The notes: generated from the sequence alone by a model not told the origin. Shown: positions 47,204 through 60,333, counted from the first letter of the stretch. The stretch is DNA of 64,000 bases from Leucogyrophana mollusca (GCA_021014945.1 MU266343.1:62001-126000), one strand, 5' to 3'. A program made the numbers and translations.

Positions 47204-49535
47204 ATGCCCCTCAACTTCAAGTCTGTATTCAAAGGGAAGAATCACGATGGCGAGTACTTTTATCTGCCTTCCGCTGTCCAAGGTGCTGAGCTCAGGGCTG
47301 GTTTTTCATTTAGAACCGCAAAATGATAAGGATACCACGACAAAGCAAAGTTTTTGGAAAAGTCTCAACTATAAGCTGTTAGCCGCACTTGCCCTACCGG
47401 TGGCGCTCGAGACGCTGGACTACACAGGTTCGCAGTGTGCGACGAACCACTGGACATCACAGACTGACAAGCACACGCAGTCGTTGCTAGTGCGCAACCA
47501 CACATAGCTGTGAGTTCCCGTGGCGGCGTTTCCTAAGGTTATTGTCTGACCGGAACGAAGTCCGTATTCAATGCAGTCGAGCTGCAGAGGTATGCATTCC
47601 TCCTACCTGTTTGATAGTGTACTTAAGGTTGTCTTGCAGCTACATTGGTACAGCATACCTCCTATCGGCAGCTGCATTCTTGCCATTCTTCGCATCAGTC
47701 GCGGACGTCTACTCGCGTCATCTGGGTCTCCAATTCTCGCTACTTTTTGTTCTTATCGGAAGCTCCATATGCACAGGCGCAGCCAATATGCCCATGCTCC
47801 TCGCTGGTCGGGGCATCGCTGGCATCGGTGCCGCGGGTTTGCAGACGGTGTGTCGTTCTCGACCTAGATGCTTGATCACGACAAATCGCTGAAAGCGCTT
47901 CCAGATCGTTCGGACTATCATATCAGACCTAGCTTTGCCGGACGGGAGCAATCCCCACCAAGCAGCTCTCCACATTCTGTACGCTCTCAGCTATAGCGTA
48001 GGGCCCGTCGCAGGTGGCTTTCTCGTAACTGCAAACTTCCGCTATGTGTTCGTAATAAAGTAAGTTGCCAGACGTATCGCACACAACAAACCACTCACTC
48101 TCCTCAGCCTGCCCAGCGCTGTTCTCGCTATGGTTCTGTGCTACTTCTTCCTTCAGGGACAAACAAAGCGCGGACAAGTCTACGAGGAGATTCCAACTCT
48201 GTCGAAAGCGAAAGATACTCGGCGCACCAAGATCCTGCTCCTCGACTGGATCGGGACGTTTTTGTTTTTGGGTGGCGGAATTCTTGCTCTCCTTGCGCTC
48301 AACTGGGGCTCAAGGGAGGGGTGGACATCAGGTAGAGTCATCCTCTGCGGTGTCGGTGCGGCAATCCTTATCGGAGCCTGCATCACCTGGGAGGTTATAC
48401 TTGAAAGGCAGCAGGCGGATTCGTACGTTACTGCAGTTGGGGTTTTCCGCGCGCAGCCCATGCTACCCCTCAAACTCTTCCATTCCTACGACTTCTCGGT
48501 CGTTCAATACGGCTGTTTTGTCAACGGCATCGTCATGTCTGTGATGTTCTATTTCCTCGAAATCTTCATGATAGTTGTGGCAGACGTCAACCCTACTGAC
48601 GCCGGGATCAATCTTCTCTTCTTCGCCCCTGGGATGGTGAGCTCGACATCACCTATTCACGATGGATGTTTGCTTATTAAAGGTCTAGATCGCTGGCATC
48701 TTCCTCTCAATTCGACTAGTGAAACGATTCAAACAAGTATATGTCATCTTACTTGGCGCCGACATCGTGCTAACAGCCTTTGCAGCCCATGTATCTTGTT
48801 GTGGCCGGATCCGTGCTTACTACTATCAGCCTGCCAATGATCATCATGGGTATGCAAGGCAACGAAGTACTGCTCGATATGTACGTACCTCCGACGGCTG
48901 AGAGGCGTAATATGCTATAACACTCGACTTCAGCTCTATGGTCGTGACTGGCCTAGGAGTCGGTCTCCTTACCGTCTCCCTCATTGTACAAGGGCTGTTT
49001 TCGCAACCGGACCACAAAAAGATCATCAATCATATGTTGCTCTTCGTATGCCAGTTCCTCCCTGATTTCGTTTTGATGCTGATTATTTCCACAGTTCCAA
49101 ACACTAGGCGGTGCCATCGGGCTTGCGCAGTGTTTCAGTGTTATGAACTACAAAGTCGACAAGTTCATCGCAGGTCAACTTCAAGACAGCACACTCTCAA
49201 GCTCCGACCTTGCCATTCTGACTCAGCTGTCTCAAAATGGGGGCTTAACCTCGGTATTGACATTGGGAACACTTTCTTCTGCTGTCCAAGAGATCATTCG
49301 CGGCGCCTACGCTTATGCGATTCGCTGGAGTTTCATCTCACTTATACCTTGGACCGGAGTTTTGGTTATCGCGTCACTATTCCTGTCACGGATTCCCCCG
49401 CATCCTCCCGTGCAGCCAGAGGGTGAGCATGTAGAGCTCAGTCGCCGGGCTTCTGAAGATAGTGAGCATGACGACCCATCAAATCCTTCGTCTCAGCACC
49501 TGCTCCCTGCTCAGCGGGAGCCTCTTGAGGGTTAA
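47204..49535 (+). CDS. MFS transporter, DHA2-like 14-helix type (copy B)
   Basis: Paralogue of copy A with the same exon plan. The start MPLNFKSVFKGKNHDGE at 47204 splices to PQNDKDTTTKQSFWKSLNYK. Then LALPVALETLDYT, VVASAQPHIA, SVFNAVELQ, SYIGTAYLLSAAAFLPFF, SVADVYSRH, ANMPMLLAGRGIAGIGAAG, TIVRTIISDLALPDG, MVLCYFFLQGQTKRG, LLDWIGTFLFLGGGILALL, PMLPLKLFHSYDFSVVQYG, VVTGLGVGLLTVS, TLGGAIGLAQCFS and WSFISLIPWTGVLVIA. Acidic Ser-rich tail, stop at 49535. Each junction I checked restores the frame; no lesion. Substrate unknown. Confidence 0.89.
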
Positions 49536-51065
49536 GATTTAGGGCATTTCACGATCATATCATCACTATACCATATTTGCAGTATTTTCACGTTTGTAAC
49601 CCACCGCTACATCACGCTGTGCACCACCTCATGACCTATTATCAAGCTGCCGCCGTCACGAATATTGCGCCCCAGTCGTACTCAGCCTACGCGTGAGTCT
49701 CGAAATGACCCCTTTTCAGTGGCACCTTCGTCTCATATGAAGACCTCTGCCTTGGTGAGCAACAAGTTGATGGTAACCAACGATGTAAGTAGCATGGCTT
49801 GTTGGATACTTACCGTGTAACTCCCTTGTTCAATCTGTCGTACTGAAGACATGTGAACATCAGCGCGGTCGGGTTACTGATGCCGTAGAGTAATTGGGCA
49901 AACTCACCGGGATAGCGCAAGGCTCTGGCTTGCTATATCAAAGTGGAGAACAGAATCAATTGCGCTGCTCCAAGGGTTGACATGACCCTCAGTCAGCGCA
50001 CAACACCTAAGGTACTCTGAATCGTGATCGTCACATTCAGCCCTTGAGAATACGCAAGTATGGTCATTTTCCTATTGATGCCTAAACCGAAGGTTAGTAG
50101 TGACGGACCTGACCGGGTCGATGCCAGTGCACATTCAGAATTGGAGCTGAAACGTTGAAGCTTGACAGACTGTGAACTGTCCTTCCGAGTCGCAGCAGAG
50201 TTTTTCGTGTGAAACCGGCAGTGACTCGAGGTTCCCAGTAACGTCGATGTTTGGGTGAACGCTTGTATATTTTCGGCGAGCTCAATAGCCCGAGTCCACT
50301 CGTGGTGGTTCAGGGCAAACCGACCGTTCGCGGACTCTCCGATCCCCTCGCTTGAATAGACAAAAATGGACAAAAATAGCTCTCGCAGTGCCCGTGGAAA
50401 AAAAAATATGGTGAGCATCTCGCAGTTGAAGCCAAGTTGACATTTAGAAGTTTGGACCATCTGGGTCCAACAAGTACCTGGGGCCATCGAGAGTAACGTT
50501 AGACAACGGCTTACCTTCAAAATGTCAGCTACTGTAACGGGCAAACAGTCAGCGCTGTAACGAAAAGGGCCACAGTCAACTGCCGTCTAGGTTCGGCCGT
50601 CACTCGACTGCACGGCTACACCATCACCCGGAAGATATGACCTCAATGTCCCACCATCTTTACAATTTGTTGGGTGACTCGAGGAGAAACATTGCATCTG
50701 TCATATTCCGCGCTCACAGGAGGCTGTGATCTGCGAAGGTAGATATACGTCAGGTCACGGTGAGTGTATAAGCAAGCTTTGTCATGTCTGTTGACGAGCA
50801 TGATCTACGAGGATCTACCTCCCTCCTGTGCTTTTCTTGCAAAGATTTCATGCACCGGATCGCTTACTGTCACAACATCTGAGCAGCTTGAGCGCTCATA
50901 ACCTCGGACCCGTGTCGCTCTTGTCATCCGACGTCGACTCCTCCGGGTTTTTACGGACTTCAGGGCGGATATATAAGCCTGATATGTTTGCAAGCAGCGG
51001 AAACCTGCAACCAAGAAACCACCTAGTGAGCCGTCTGACATCGACGATATTCTTACAGTAACATC
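49536..51065. other. Intergenic region with a possible uncharacterised minus-strand gene
   Basis: Downstream of MFS copy B. A minus-strand open frame at 49993-50544 (183 codons) and intron-like GT..AG segments below it, down to about 49730, could form a multi-exon gene with hydrophobic C-terminal exons, for example ILAYSQGLNVTITIQ and AMLLTSLVTINLLLT. I recognise no family and could not fix its exons, so it may be a decayed gene or chance. The right 400 bp hold the regulator's promoter. Confidence 0.25.
50970..50976 (+). promoter_or_regulatory. TATA box of the Zn2Cys6 regulator gene
   Basis: TATATAA 90 bp upstream of the start codon at 51066, a usual core-promoter spacing. Confidence 0.45.
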
Positions 51066-53268
51066 ATGTGCGCTGCATCTTCCGAAGGTGCTTCACTTTC
51101 ACCGGCCTCGTCCTTACAGCGAGGGAAGGCCTGCCTGGCATGTCGGTAAGCATCCTAGCTCCTTTTTGGTATATGGTGAACCGACCAGTTGATTTGCAGG
51201 CGGCGTAAGATGGTATGTTTACTTTCCACCATTTCGTTGCGCCGGCTCACGCGGCTCCCAGAGATGCGACGGTGCTCGCCCAACGTGTGGACAATGCGTT
51301 CGCGGAAACCGAGTCGACGATTGCGAGTACACAGATGGGCAGCGTCGCTCGAGGACGCAAACACTTGAAGAGGACATTGCACGACTACGAGCTCGCGTTC
51401 AGGAACTTGAAAACCCTGAACAAGCAAAGCCATCAGTATCCTTGTATGATCCGTACCAGCAATCTCAGGGGTCACCCATGATCTCGCCGTCCCACGCTCT
51501 ATATCCTCCGGCCCCCCCTTCTAATGCGTCTAGTCCCGGAACATGTATGTACTAGATCTTGCTCCAGCTTTTTGTCCAATAGCTTAGTCTTTATCAGCGT
51601 CTAGCGAATCCGTGGGCATTTATAGTGTGACAGGAAGTCTTTCGGATATCTCAACTGGTTGGTGGAATCTCGAGGTACCTCCATATCAAGTTCTTCAGAC
51701 ATCGTAAGTTTTCCCTTCAGTTCTTGGATTTAAGATAGATATAACTCTTTTATCGACAGAATAGAAACATTTTCCCCCTATTTCGTCGAGTTCGGGTTTT
51801 TCCTCGACCTCGATCGTTTCCGTAGTGCTGCTATGCAGCGTGCAAGCATTCGTTCCGTACCACTCGCATTACTCAATACTGTTATTCTATGGTACATCCA
51901 GGTGTCGCAGTCGGAAGAACTTCGTTCTCTTGACTCCGTCATTCTCCCTCGTGTCTTGCAGGAGCTTTCGGAAGCTCTCTCGGCAGTAAACTCCCAGAAT
52001 ACCTTGTACATAATTCAAGCGGAGGTCCTCCTCGGTTACTACTTTCTTCGTAATGGACGCTCTTTGGAGGCGCGATATCACTGTTCTGCAGCGGTTTCCT
52101 TAGCAGTGGGATCCCGCCTCCATGAAGGACCCCACGCCCCCCACGCCGACTCCTTGTTCGGGTTTCCTGGTTCTAGTAATCTGGAGGTTTCTGTGCCCCT
52201 TGACGAAATAGAGAAACGAGAACGAATAGATGCTTTCTGGACTGTTTTCATCCTCGACAAGTCTTCTTCCGTCATTCTCAATACTCCACCGAACCTATTT
52301 TCGGGAGTTCCGGGAATGCAGATAAGCGCCCCGTGGCCACTAGCCATACACGCCGAGGTAGCTTTCCCGACCTCCCCTCTTTTTTACTTATATTCTAAAC
52401 CTCGTCATCAGGGCGGAAGCGACTCCAGTGTCCGAGGAGGGGACACGGTGCTGAGATTTTTCAGCGGATCCCAGGAAGTCGCGAATCAGGGGCTCTCCAT
52501 GCTCGCCCTTCAAGCCCAGGGAGCAGCCTTGCTTGAAAAGGCAGCTTCCATGGCGCGGCAATACAATTTAGGTGCGATCTTTGTTCTCTTATGATTTGTC
52601 TGATGTACGTGCTGACAGTTATCTCCAGACCCTCATGCCTTTGAAGATGTCGAATGGCTCTCGCAGTTTACAGCTCTGGATAATCTTATTGGGCGCTTTC
52701 GTACTCTCTTACCCCCCATAGATGACACCGGGGGCCCCCCAAACGAAGTCGGCCGTCGTCTCTTAGCCACACATACCCTTGCATCAGTGTCGGCGATCCA
52801 ACTTCATCATGCCTTCGGCTCCAGTTGCGCTCAGTCGAACCAAAAGAGCATCGCTGCCGCATGCTCAATATCCAACATCCTCGGAGCGATTGACACCCAA
52901 GATCTGGGGTACTTCAACCCTGTGACGGCGGTACTGTTATACCACCAGCTCCCGGAGCAAGCTACATCCTGATGCCCGTCGCTTTTTGGTTTTGTGCAGA
53001 CGCTTTGGGTCGCTGTGGTGTTCGTGATTTATGGTGAATTGACTAGGTTGACAGAGGCGGAGATGAGTTGGGCAACGACGTTTCCTGTTAAGAGAGGGAA
53101 GGACCTTGCGGCTGTGTTACGGGAACTGCTGGCGGCATTGAGCGGGCTGAGATGCCTGTCCAGCTGTGAGTTTATCCGCTGACTTGCTGTATCGTCGAAA
53201 CTCACCGTGTCTCTACTGTAGCTTTCCGAAAGCAATTCGCGACTCTCTTATCCCGCTTTCAAGTATGA
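51066..53268 (+). CDS. Zn2Cys6 fungal transcription factor
   Basis: Nuclear DNA-binding regulator. Exons 1-3 (51066-51145, 51200-51212, from 51262) assemble the binuclear zinc cluster CLACRRRKMRCDG, then RPTCGQC and DDCEY, with spacing C-x2-C-x6-C-x6-C-x2-C-x8-C. A short helix (TLEEDIARLRARVQELE) follows that may dimerise. The large fungal-type middle homology region includes SPYFVEFGFFLDLDRFRSAA, LGYYFLRNGRSLEARYHCSA, RERIDAFWTVFILDKSSSV and LLATHTLASVSAIQLHHAF, and the C-terminal part has TLWVAVVFVIYGELTRL. The last intron (53167-53221) is my choice; without it the protein ends at 53182. Exon 2 is a 13-nt microexon. Convergent with the GH15 gene; targets unknown. Confidence 0.88.
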
Positions 53269-53801
53269 CTAGGGTCATTCTCATTCACTGCACAAACGAT
53301 ACCCAAAGCAATAGATGTCGGATTATAGATGCATGTGTAGAACTTTTTGCACCTTATGTTAACTTGATGCCATATATTGCCTCGTTGATCGTTGATCTCG
53401 CTGTATTCGTTTCGCTCCTCATGATCTACATGTAATATTATTGTCCACATTAAACTAATGTCCTCGCTGGTGGTTCCAAGGTATCACTTTCAGCCGCATA
53501 CGTCTGATGCAGTTTGGAGATTAGTGAGCTGTAGCTTTCACGTTCAAAACGGTGAGTGGTAGGCCGAAGGGCATTACTTCATTATCATGATTGCGCTCAA
53601 TGATCATACGTAGCGTGCAGGACGAGAGGATACATCAGTTCAACGGCCTCCATTTAAAGGCATGATGACGATTTGTCCTCATATACATTGCGGCTCGCGG
53701 TCTACAGATAACATTACAAGCTCCCAAAGAGATGAGCTACTTTGTTGGAGAAGAGTAGTTGGAACACAGGGACCCTATTTGACATGTCATTTTGCCCTTT
53801 T
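53269..53801. other. Intergenic region between convergent regulator and GH15 genes
   Basis: About 530 bp, AT-rich, between two 3' ends. No gene or repeat recognised; it should hold both terminators. Confidence 0.45.
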
Positions 53802-56800
53802 TTATTTCACATGTGCCATCGTCCTCGATAGGTTGTATGCCGCCGAGATCAAAGTGACATGACTGTTGGAAAAGAAGTCAAGTCGGTCACAACCAAACCA
53901 TAAAGACACGATACGCACGTGAATCCTTGAACAGCATTCCCCAATCTTCGTGCCAGTGGGTTGAGGACATGATGTGGGCTCGCGATAAATTGCAAAGGAC
54001 TCACCCATCCCCGGCCTCGGATATCTCTTCCGTGCACAGACCGACGTGGTTCAGGTAGAGTAAGAAGTCCTACCAAATTGCGTGAGTGATGGAATTTACA
54101 AGGAAAATGGGGAGGGGAGAGGGAAATACCTCGAACATAGAGACCGCCCGTTGCAGCAACGCTCGATCATATTCTCCGGCACGGGTGAGGGCCTCGACAC
54201 ACCTTGATTTGGCGCCATTAGCACCCAGATAAGGAGTGTTAACAAACGCGCTTACCAGAGCGTGCATAGACAAAAGGTACCTGCCAACCCAAGTGTCAAA
54301 TGATCATATGCGATAATACAACGTCAACGACATGTACCTTCCTCGCCCCCCACGCCATCGTCGGACTTGGTGACATCATATCGATAAACGAGATTCTAAG
54401 AGCATGTCAGTGTTCGTGCCGCGAGGCCCAGACCTCTACAAGGGCGATACTGACGTTTGAAGTCAACCCTCCTCTCTCAGGGGTCTTCAGGATGTGTTTC
54501 AAAGTGTTGACAAAACGAGGGTCAGACTAGAAGGGGCCCGTTCATGTGTTATATCCTGAACTGACACGCAGAAGGAGGGCTTACCGGGGTCATGAAGAAG
54601 ACCAGTGGCATGATTAACACGGAAGAATCCAGTACATCCGTCTCCTCGTAACTTTGTCCAAATACGCGCAGGTCAGGGTTCCAAGCCTGCTTCATAATTT
54701 GCTCATAGATATCGTCCCTTGCTCTCGTCCATTCATGGCGGTGAGGGCAGGGCAATGATCGTTTATCTGCCAATCGTAGGCCTTCGAACACCCGGCTGTA
54801 AATAATATGGAAGGGAAGCGGGTCCTGGTCACACACCTCTGTCGATGGCGACCCTTCGAGGGAGAAGATAAATGAACCAGTCAACCGAAGTGCGACGTTG
54901 TGCTTACCAGAGCATGATCTGCTCAGGTCCAAGAAATCACGACATGTCATTGACACGACCTCGTAAGACTCACCTTCGAGTACTGAAACATGAAGGTGGT
55001 CATTTGGGGGCTCAACAAATTGTTTCGATGCACCTACAGTAAAGTGCCTTTTCTTCCCCCGAACCTCCCTGCGGTAATGGATGAGACGCTCAGACTCCCT
55101 ATGCATTGGTCTGAGGCGCACTGACCAAATGGACCTTTTGAGCATCGATGGCACGTTAGTAGCTTAGAGCCGACAGTGAGAGTGAGTCATATTCACAAAT
55201 CAGGTTCCTGGTAATTCGCAACGACAACTGTGGATACTCGTAAGAATGGTATCATCATAGATTGATCGAACTCACAGTCAACACTAGATGCAACAAAGGT
55301 GCAGTGAGCTATGGGCTGGATATAAGGCTATGGACCTACAGCTCCCTAACCAGTACCCTGTATGTGACGACTACGGTCAGTCGACATCAAAAGTCGGGAC
55401 AAGACAAGGATTACCAGGTGTCATACGACTGTGATAGGTCAGGAAGACAATAAGAGGAGTTATTTAGTACGACTAAAACGCTACTTACCAATGGCCGCCC
55501 AAACTTGTTTTTAAGATGACGCATAAGCAGCTGTGTACAGCTTGTTAGTTGAAACGAACCTTTTGACCCAAATAGATACAATCCATGCTACCAGACACGT
55601 CAGAAACACACCCCGTGGCATACAACAAAACGGTCTCACAGCTCCCCGTAAATGTCCTAGACAATGTTGGGTCAATATCGTGAAAGATCTCGCGAAGTCC
55701 TTTAGAATGTCGCGCACCAGTTGTACGTGGTCTGCTGCGCCATTTCCAATTCTGTACCAGGAATTATTAGCTGTGAGCTGCTAGTATCAGGAAATTAATG
55801 CACCTGACAGGCTTAGAGCCTTTATGTCCGTCGAGGTGGCTGAGTTCGATCTCTTCCAAGTCCTTTCCCCCTGAACAGGTATGAGATCAACAGCGCCATT
55901 TGCGGCACCGGAACTCACCGTGGATGGTGTACCTGTACGAAGGGCTTCTGAGGAACTTCCTCGCGACATAAAGAAAGGACTGACATGATCTGCAGGGATC
56001 CATCCGGGTTCTTATTCTTCAGGCGCTCGAAGATGAAATCCATGTAGGCTACACATGATTGAGGCACTCGAATCGAATTATATTGAGAATGAAGACGTAC
56101 CGTTCGCCTCTTGTGTGAACCCTAGGCGGATCAACGCGTAAAGAGTGAACGATGAGTCGCGGATCCAAGAGGCTCTTTAAGTCGGTAAGTTGAAATTATA
56201 CCTAGAAACAATAGATGGTATCGCACCGATAGTCCCTGTGGCATCCGACATCCGCCAATCAGTCGCAATGTCATGCATTGTACCGAACATACCAATTCCG
56301 GGTTCCACCAATGTACTCTGGAAGGCTGAAAGTAGGGCTCGCTACCACAGCGCCTGGATGGCAAGGTCAGAGTGAGATACGGGCAAGAGGCTAATCTGCA
56401 GACCTGTCGGCTCGAAAATGAGCAGCTTCAAGGCTAACGCGCTGCGGTGCACGGCTTCTTTCCAGGAGCCCTGATACGTCGACTTGCGGATCCACGAGTT
56501 CCAATAGGTATTGGTAGACTGGTAAATAGTAATAAATCAAGCCATCCAAGTCATCCCGCGAGATTGGAACTCACGACAAACAGGTGCTCGAGTAACTCCT
56601 GATACGAGGTGACGAGGAGATGAGAAAGGACAAACGGTCAACCGAATATAGACGCTCGCCTTGGATAAGATGGGGTCATCTTTGGGCCTTAGCTTTGATG
56701 CGCCAGCCAAAAGTCCTAAAGGCCACTGTCAACTGCTGCATAGTTTGAGCCCACTGAAAAACTTGCTGTCAAGCGGAATCCCCAGGTGGTCCGCACGTTC

Positions 56801-57965
56801 TTGGTTCGGCTTCAACTCGGGCGCGATGCTATGCTCAGGCGGAATTCTCAGCACAAATGTGACTCTCTGGCCCTCCTGCAACGTCAAATCACAGCACGCC
56901 CCGGGCCCTAAATGCCCCTTTTCCCCCAGATCCATCCCATATAGTTTCACTTCGGGACCAGGGACGCAATCGAGAGTGCTCTCAGCAACATAACGCAGAT
57001 CCAGAGATAAGTTCTCAGACTCGAAGATGACCTTATCTTGGTTAGGGCTAAGGACGGAGTCGTCGGGGACGACGGAGGTTGTGTGGACATCCCGGGCGTA
57101 GTTGAACGCGGGAGCGCATTCGACGCGTAAAGGGACGCTTCCACGAATGACCTGGAAGACCATTGAACAACCACGATATATAGGGGATGGAAATACGCGT
57201 ACCTCGACGCGACGGATCAGCCAGAAGAGCATCGGCCGCGTAGCTTCTCCATTCGCCTGACGAGGCAAGTAGTCTTGCACGACGAATGAGGTTCTTCTTA
57301 GTGATTATACGGGGTCAACTTACCCGTGACACTAACAACACCCTTTTCGTTCAAAAATCTTCGAAGAACAACTCGTAAGGGTCAATATGCGACCTAGATG
57401 AGTAAAAAACTTGCTTGGTCTGGAGGACGTTGGAACTCGGAAGGTAGTTTTGCTTGGTGCTGAAAGGCACAGTGGGTGTTATGGAGAAGTGACCTCCCTA
57501 AATACTGTAAGCTCTTTACAGGCGCTCTCTCTGGACCTCCTGACCTTATTTTTGTCAAGAATTCGAGCGAAAATCGATGGGGAGTCAAAGTTTGGAACAC
57601 AGTAACTTTCAACTGTTTAACAAAGGGCCCGTTAACGCCGAGATCAAACGTAAGTTGCAACCCGTTCATGGCAGACGGGCTCGCCACCAGCCATCGCACA
57701 TGGCCCCACCAACTTGCATCACCGATGACTTACTTGATCCATCGAGGCTGACCTATATGTCCAACAGTGTCAAATTAGTTTGACACGACCCCCATGGAAT
57801 GATCAATACTCACAAGCGCTGCGGTCCTCAGATTCCCGATACTTCCAACCAGAAGATCAACTCCATGATGAGCCTCATCCACCTGCAATCAGGACCAATG
57901 ACTCACAGGCCATGATCTGCTATCGGGATGTAGTCTCGCTCTGCAGTGGGGTTGTGAACGTTCAT
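53802..57965 (-). CDS. Glycoside hydrolase family 15, trehalase/glucoamylase-like
   Basis: Predicted inverting alpha-glucosidase with the N-terminal trehalase-like beta domain and a C-terminal (alpha/alpha)6 barrel; glucan or trehalose substrate is not decided. The start [19 protein letters not shown] is at 57965, with no signal peptide, so it is probably intracellular. Roughly twenty exons: [184 protein letters not shown] (likely catalytic Glu region), [40 protein letters not shown]. The stop is at 53802. One intron (57403-57347) uses a GC donor. No lesion seen. Confidence 0.88.
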
Positions 57966-58452
57966 AGTGGTAGATAGGAGAAAGAAATGTAATCCAGTGC
58001 TGGGCGCTGGAAGACCAAGTAACTAAGGTATATATATAGGTCACGGACTCATGGCTTTTGCTGCACTCATGCTCCCCGTCCAACGCCGAACTCAGGCCAA
58101 GTCTCCGAAATCATTCGCTCAATACCGTAAATGTGAGCGTATACTCAAGGGAAATAAAATAGATCCGCGTCAAGAACATGGGCTTAGCCGCGTTATACGT
58201 TAGGTAGTAAGCTATGGATGTCGACGAAGTTAAACGATTGTGAGTGGTATGTATTGCCATTGTAAAGTAAATGAGAGGTAAAAGAAAACTTGTAAACAAG
58301 ATCTCCAGATTTGCGAATAGAGTATGGATAGCATGTTGCTCGTATAGGGCTGACTCGGACGAACGGAATCAAAGTAGGGTAGCACCTTCAACTCGATCAA
58401 AAGCGTTCCACTATTAGTCAAAAAGTCAGCGTCCGTCCCCTATCGAACCAGG
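57966..58452. other. Spacer between GH15 and DUF6534 copy B
   Basis: About 490 bp between two minus-strand genes: GH15 promoter on the left, DUF6534 terminator on the right. AT-rich around 58130-58330. No gene seen. Confidence 0.45.
58029..58038 (-). promoter_or_regulatory. TATA box of the GH15 gene
   Basis: A TATATATATA run about 65 bp upstream of the GH15 start codon at 57965 on the minus strand. Confidence 0.45.
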
Positions 58453-60333
58453 TTACTCTTTACTTTTCTGAGGGGAGTTTCCCTCCACGATAGCCAAATC
58501 ATGGTCGCCCTGAGTGGACAAAAATAAATCAGTACAGAATCCACGGCCAGTCTTGTCCTGGAGCAGACACATACATTCGGGTATCGGTTCAATTCAATAG
58601 TGGTTTGTACTACCATTCTAGACGGATTACGCCCCATCGAGACCGACTCATTGAGGTAGCCAGACGTCGTGTGGATGCCACCACGCTGTGATCGCAACTG
58701 GCTACGTTCGTTAAGCCTGTATGATCGATAGCTGTCAATGAAAGCAGTCTGGCAGCACAAAATTTGATTCATACATGGCAACTGTAAACATAACACATCA
58801 TTAGCAAGCCTGAATAATGTAGTGGAAGGATTATGCATACCCATGGTGATGACATAGAGCTTGCTCGATATGAAGTGCAACGGCACCCTGTGTATAGCTC
58901 AAGCCGACGTGTAACACAAACAGGCGACAAGGACATACCACCACAGTTTATCAGGGCGGATGAGATAAACGATCAAGAATAACACTTGCGTCACGCTGAC
59001 CATCAATCCACGACTGACAATGAACACAATGAGCTTTTGCAAGACGGTGTTAGTCCTGTAAGGGCGTGTGAGAGTATTCAACGAGGCATCGAAATTTTAT
59101 CTGACCGCTTGACCCCACTCTTGGCGCTGGATAGCAAGACAGTCAATGAAGCAGTGATCATCACGTCCGCTACGGCGGAAAAGCTTCCGGTGATGCCGAA
59201 CATAATCTGAGGAAGCGCTTTATTCGAAACTCTCCCGTGAGCGCAAGACGCCTTACCTTGTTCTCCGTAGTTGCCAGAATTTGGACCGTTGGGTGTTTGA
59301 CTAAGTCAGCTAAGGCCACTGTGGTTCTGTGAGAACTCGTGCCCTAGCATTCAGCAATAGCACCGCGACTTACCGATCCCCGTACCTGCCCTCATCAAGT
59401 ATTGGCCATGAGTCCAAGAGACGTTGAATTTTATTGGACTGACCGAGCGCCCCGGTAGCGAATAGCAGCTGGAATGACTTCAACAAGGCAGACCATCGGT
59501 GAATATCTGATGCTTACGATTGCCACCGAAATCCACCATCTCTCCTTTTGCACTGTTCGAACTGTTCACGATTTTTTCACGAGCAAATCCAATGAGCGCA
59601 CTCACACAGATAGATGCGAGTTACAAAGAAAATCTGCACTCTAGAGGATAATCAGTATGTAGGGGGTTATCCCTGGTAGGAGGAATACGAACAGATAGAC
59701 GACGATCACAGTGAGGATAAATTCCGCCAGGCCCGCCCTGCTAAGTTTAGTATGATAGCTCGAGCAATATCAGGCTCCACGTACTTTGTAGTTACTGCAA
59801 GAGGTGCCAAATTCCCAAAGTTAGTGATCTAGCAACGGTTAGCATTGGACCAAAATCGAAACGGATTCGAGCCGCATACTAGGCAAAAATGCATGACCTG
59901 AACGTCCAGGAAAGTGGTCCCAATATCTGCGAGTCTGTTGACGACTCTCAGATGGTTATATTTCGAAGAGAACGAACACGCACAATAGAATGGCAACCTG
60001 TCGCGCGCAATTATAATCGGGTGATATTTGTAGCAGAGGTGGTACTCACAAAGGCCCGGAGTAGCAGGGGGTCCTTGTTATCATTGACATACGTCCAGGC
60101 CTGGACAACAGTGATACCAGTTAAACTCGAAAACCACTGAAGTCAGTTTCGGGATACATCTGAGTCGAAAGGCCTACCCAACAGCCAGTGTGATTCCTGT
60201 TGTTTTCTGAAGGTGAGATCGATGGTCACAGTAATAGGGTCCAGTACTGGCCTAAATATAGTGCATTGAAGTCGGATGATAAGTCAATGCCAACTGTACC
60301 AACGGGAGCGAGGGGGGGGTTTGGAGTCGCCAT
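58453..60333 (-). CDS. DUF6534-type multi-pass membrane protein (copy B)
   Basis: Second member of the basidiomycete DUF6534 family in this window. The start MATPNPPLAPVGTVGIDLSS is at 60333, close to copy A's MEAPLAPVGTVSINV. Later exons give ITVVQAWTYVNDNKDPLLLR (about 60110-60050), TVLQKLIVFIVSRGLM and VSVTQVLFLIVYLIRPDKLWW (about 59040-58945), PLHFISSKLYVITM (about 58885-58850), then MVAMLNERSQLRSQRGG, IHTTSGYLNESVSMGRN and TIELNRYPN, and a final exon NGDHDLAIVEGNSPQKSKE ending at 58453. Small exons in the middle are only partly resolved. Function unknown. Amino-acid similarity to copy A is clear but nucleotide identity is modest, so the duplication is old. Confidence 0.74.
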
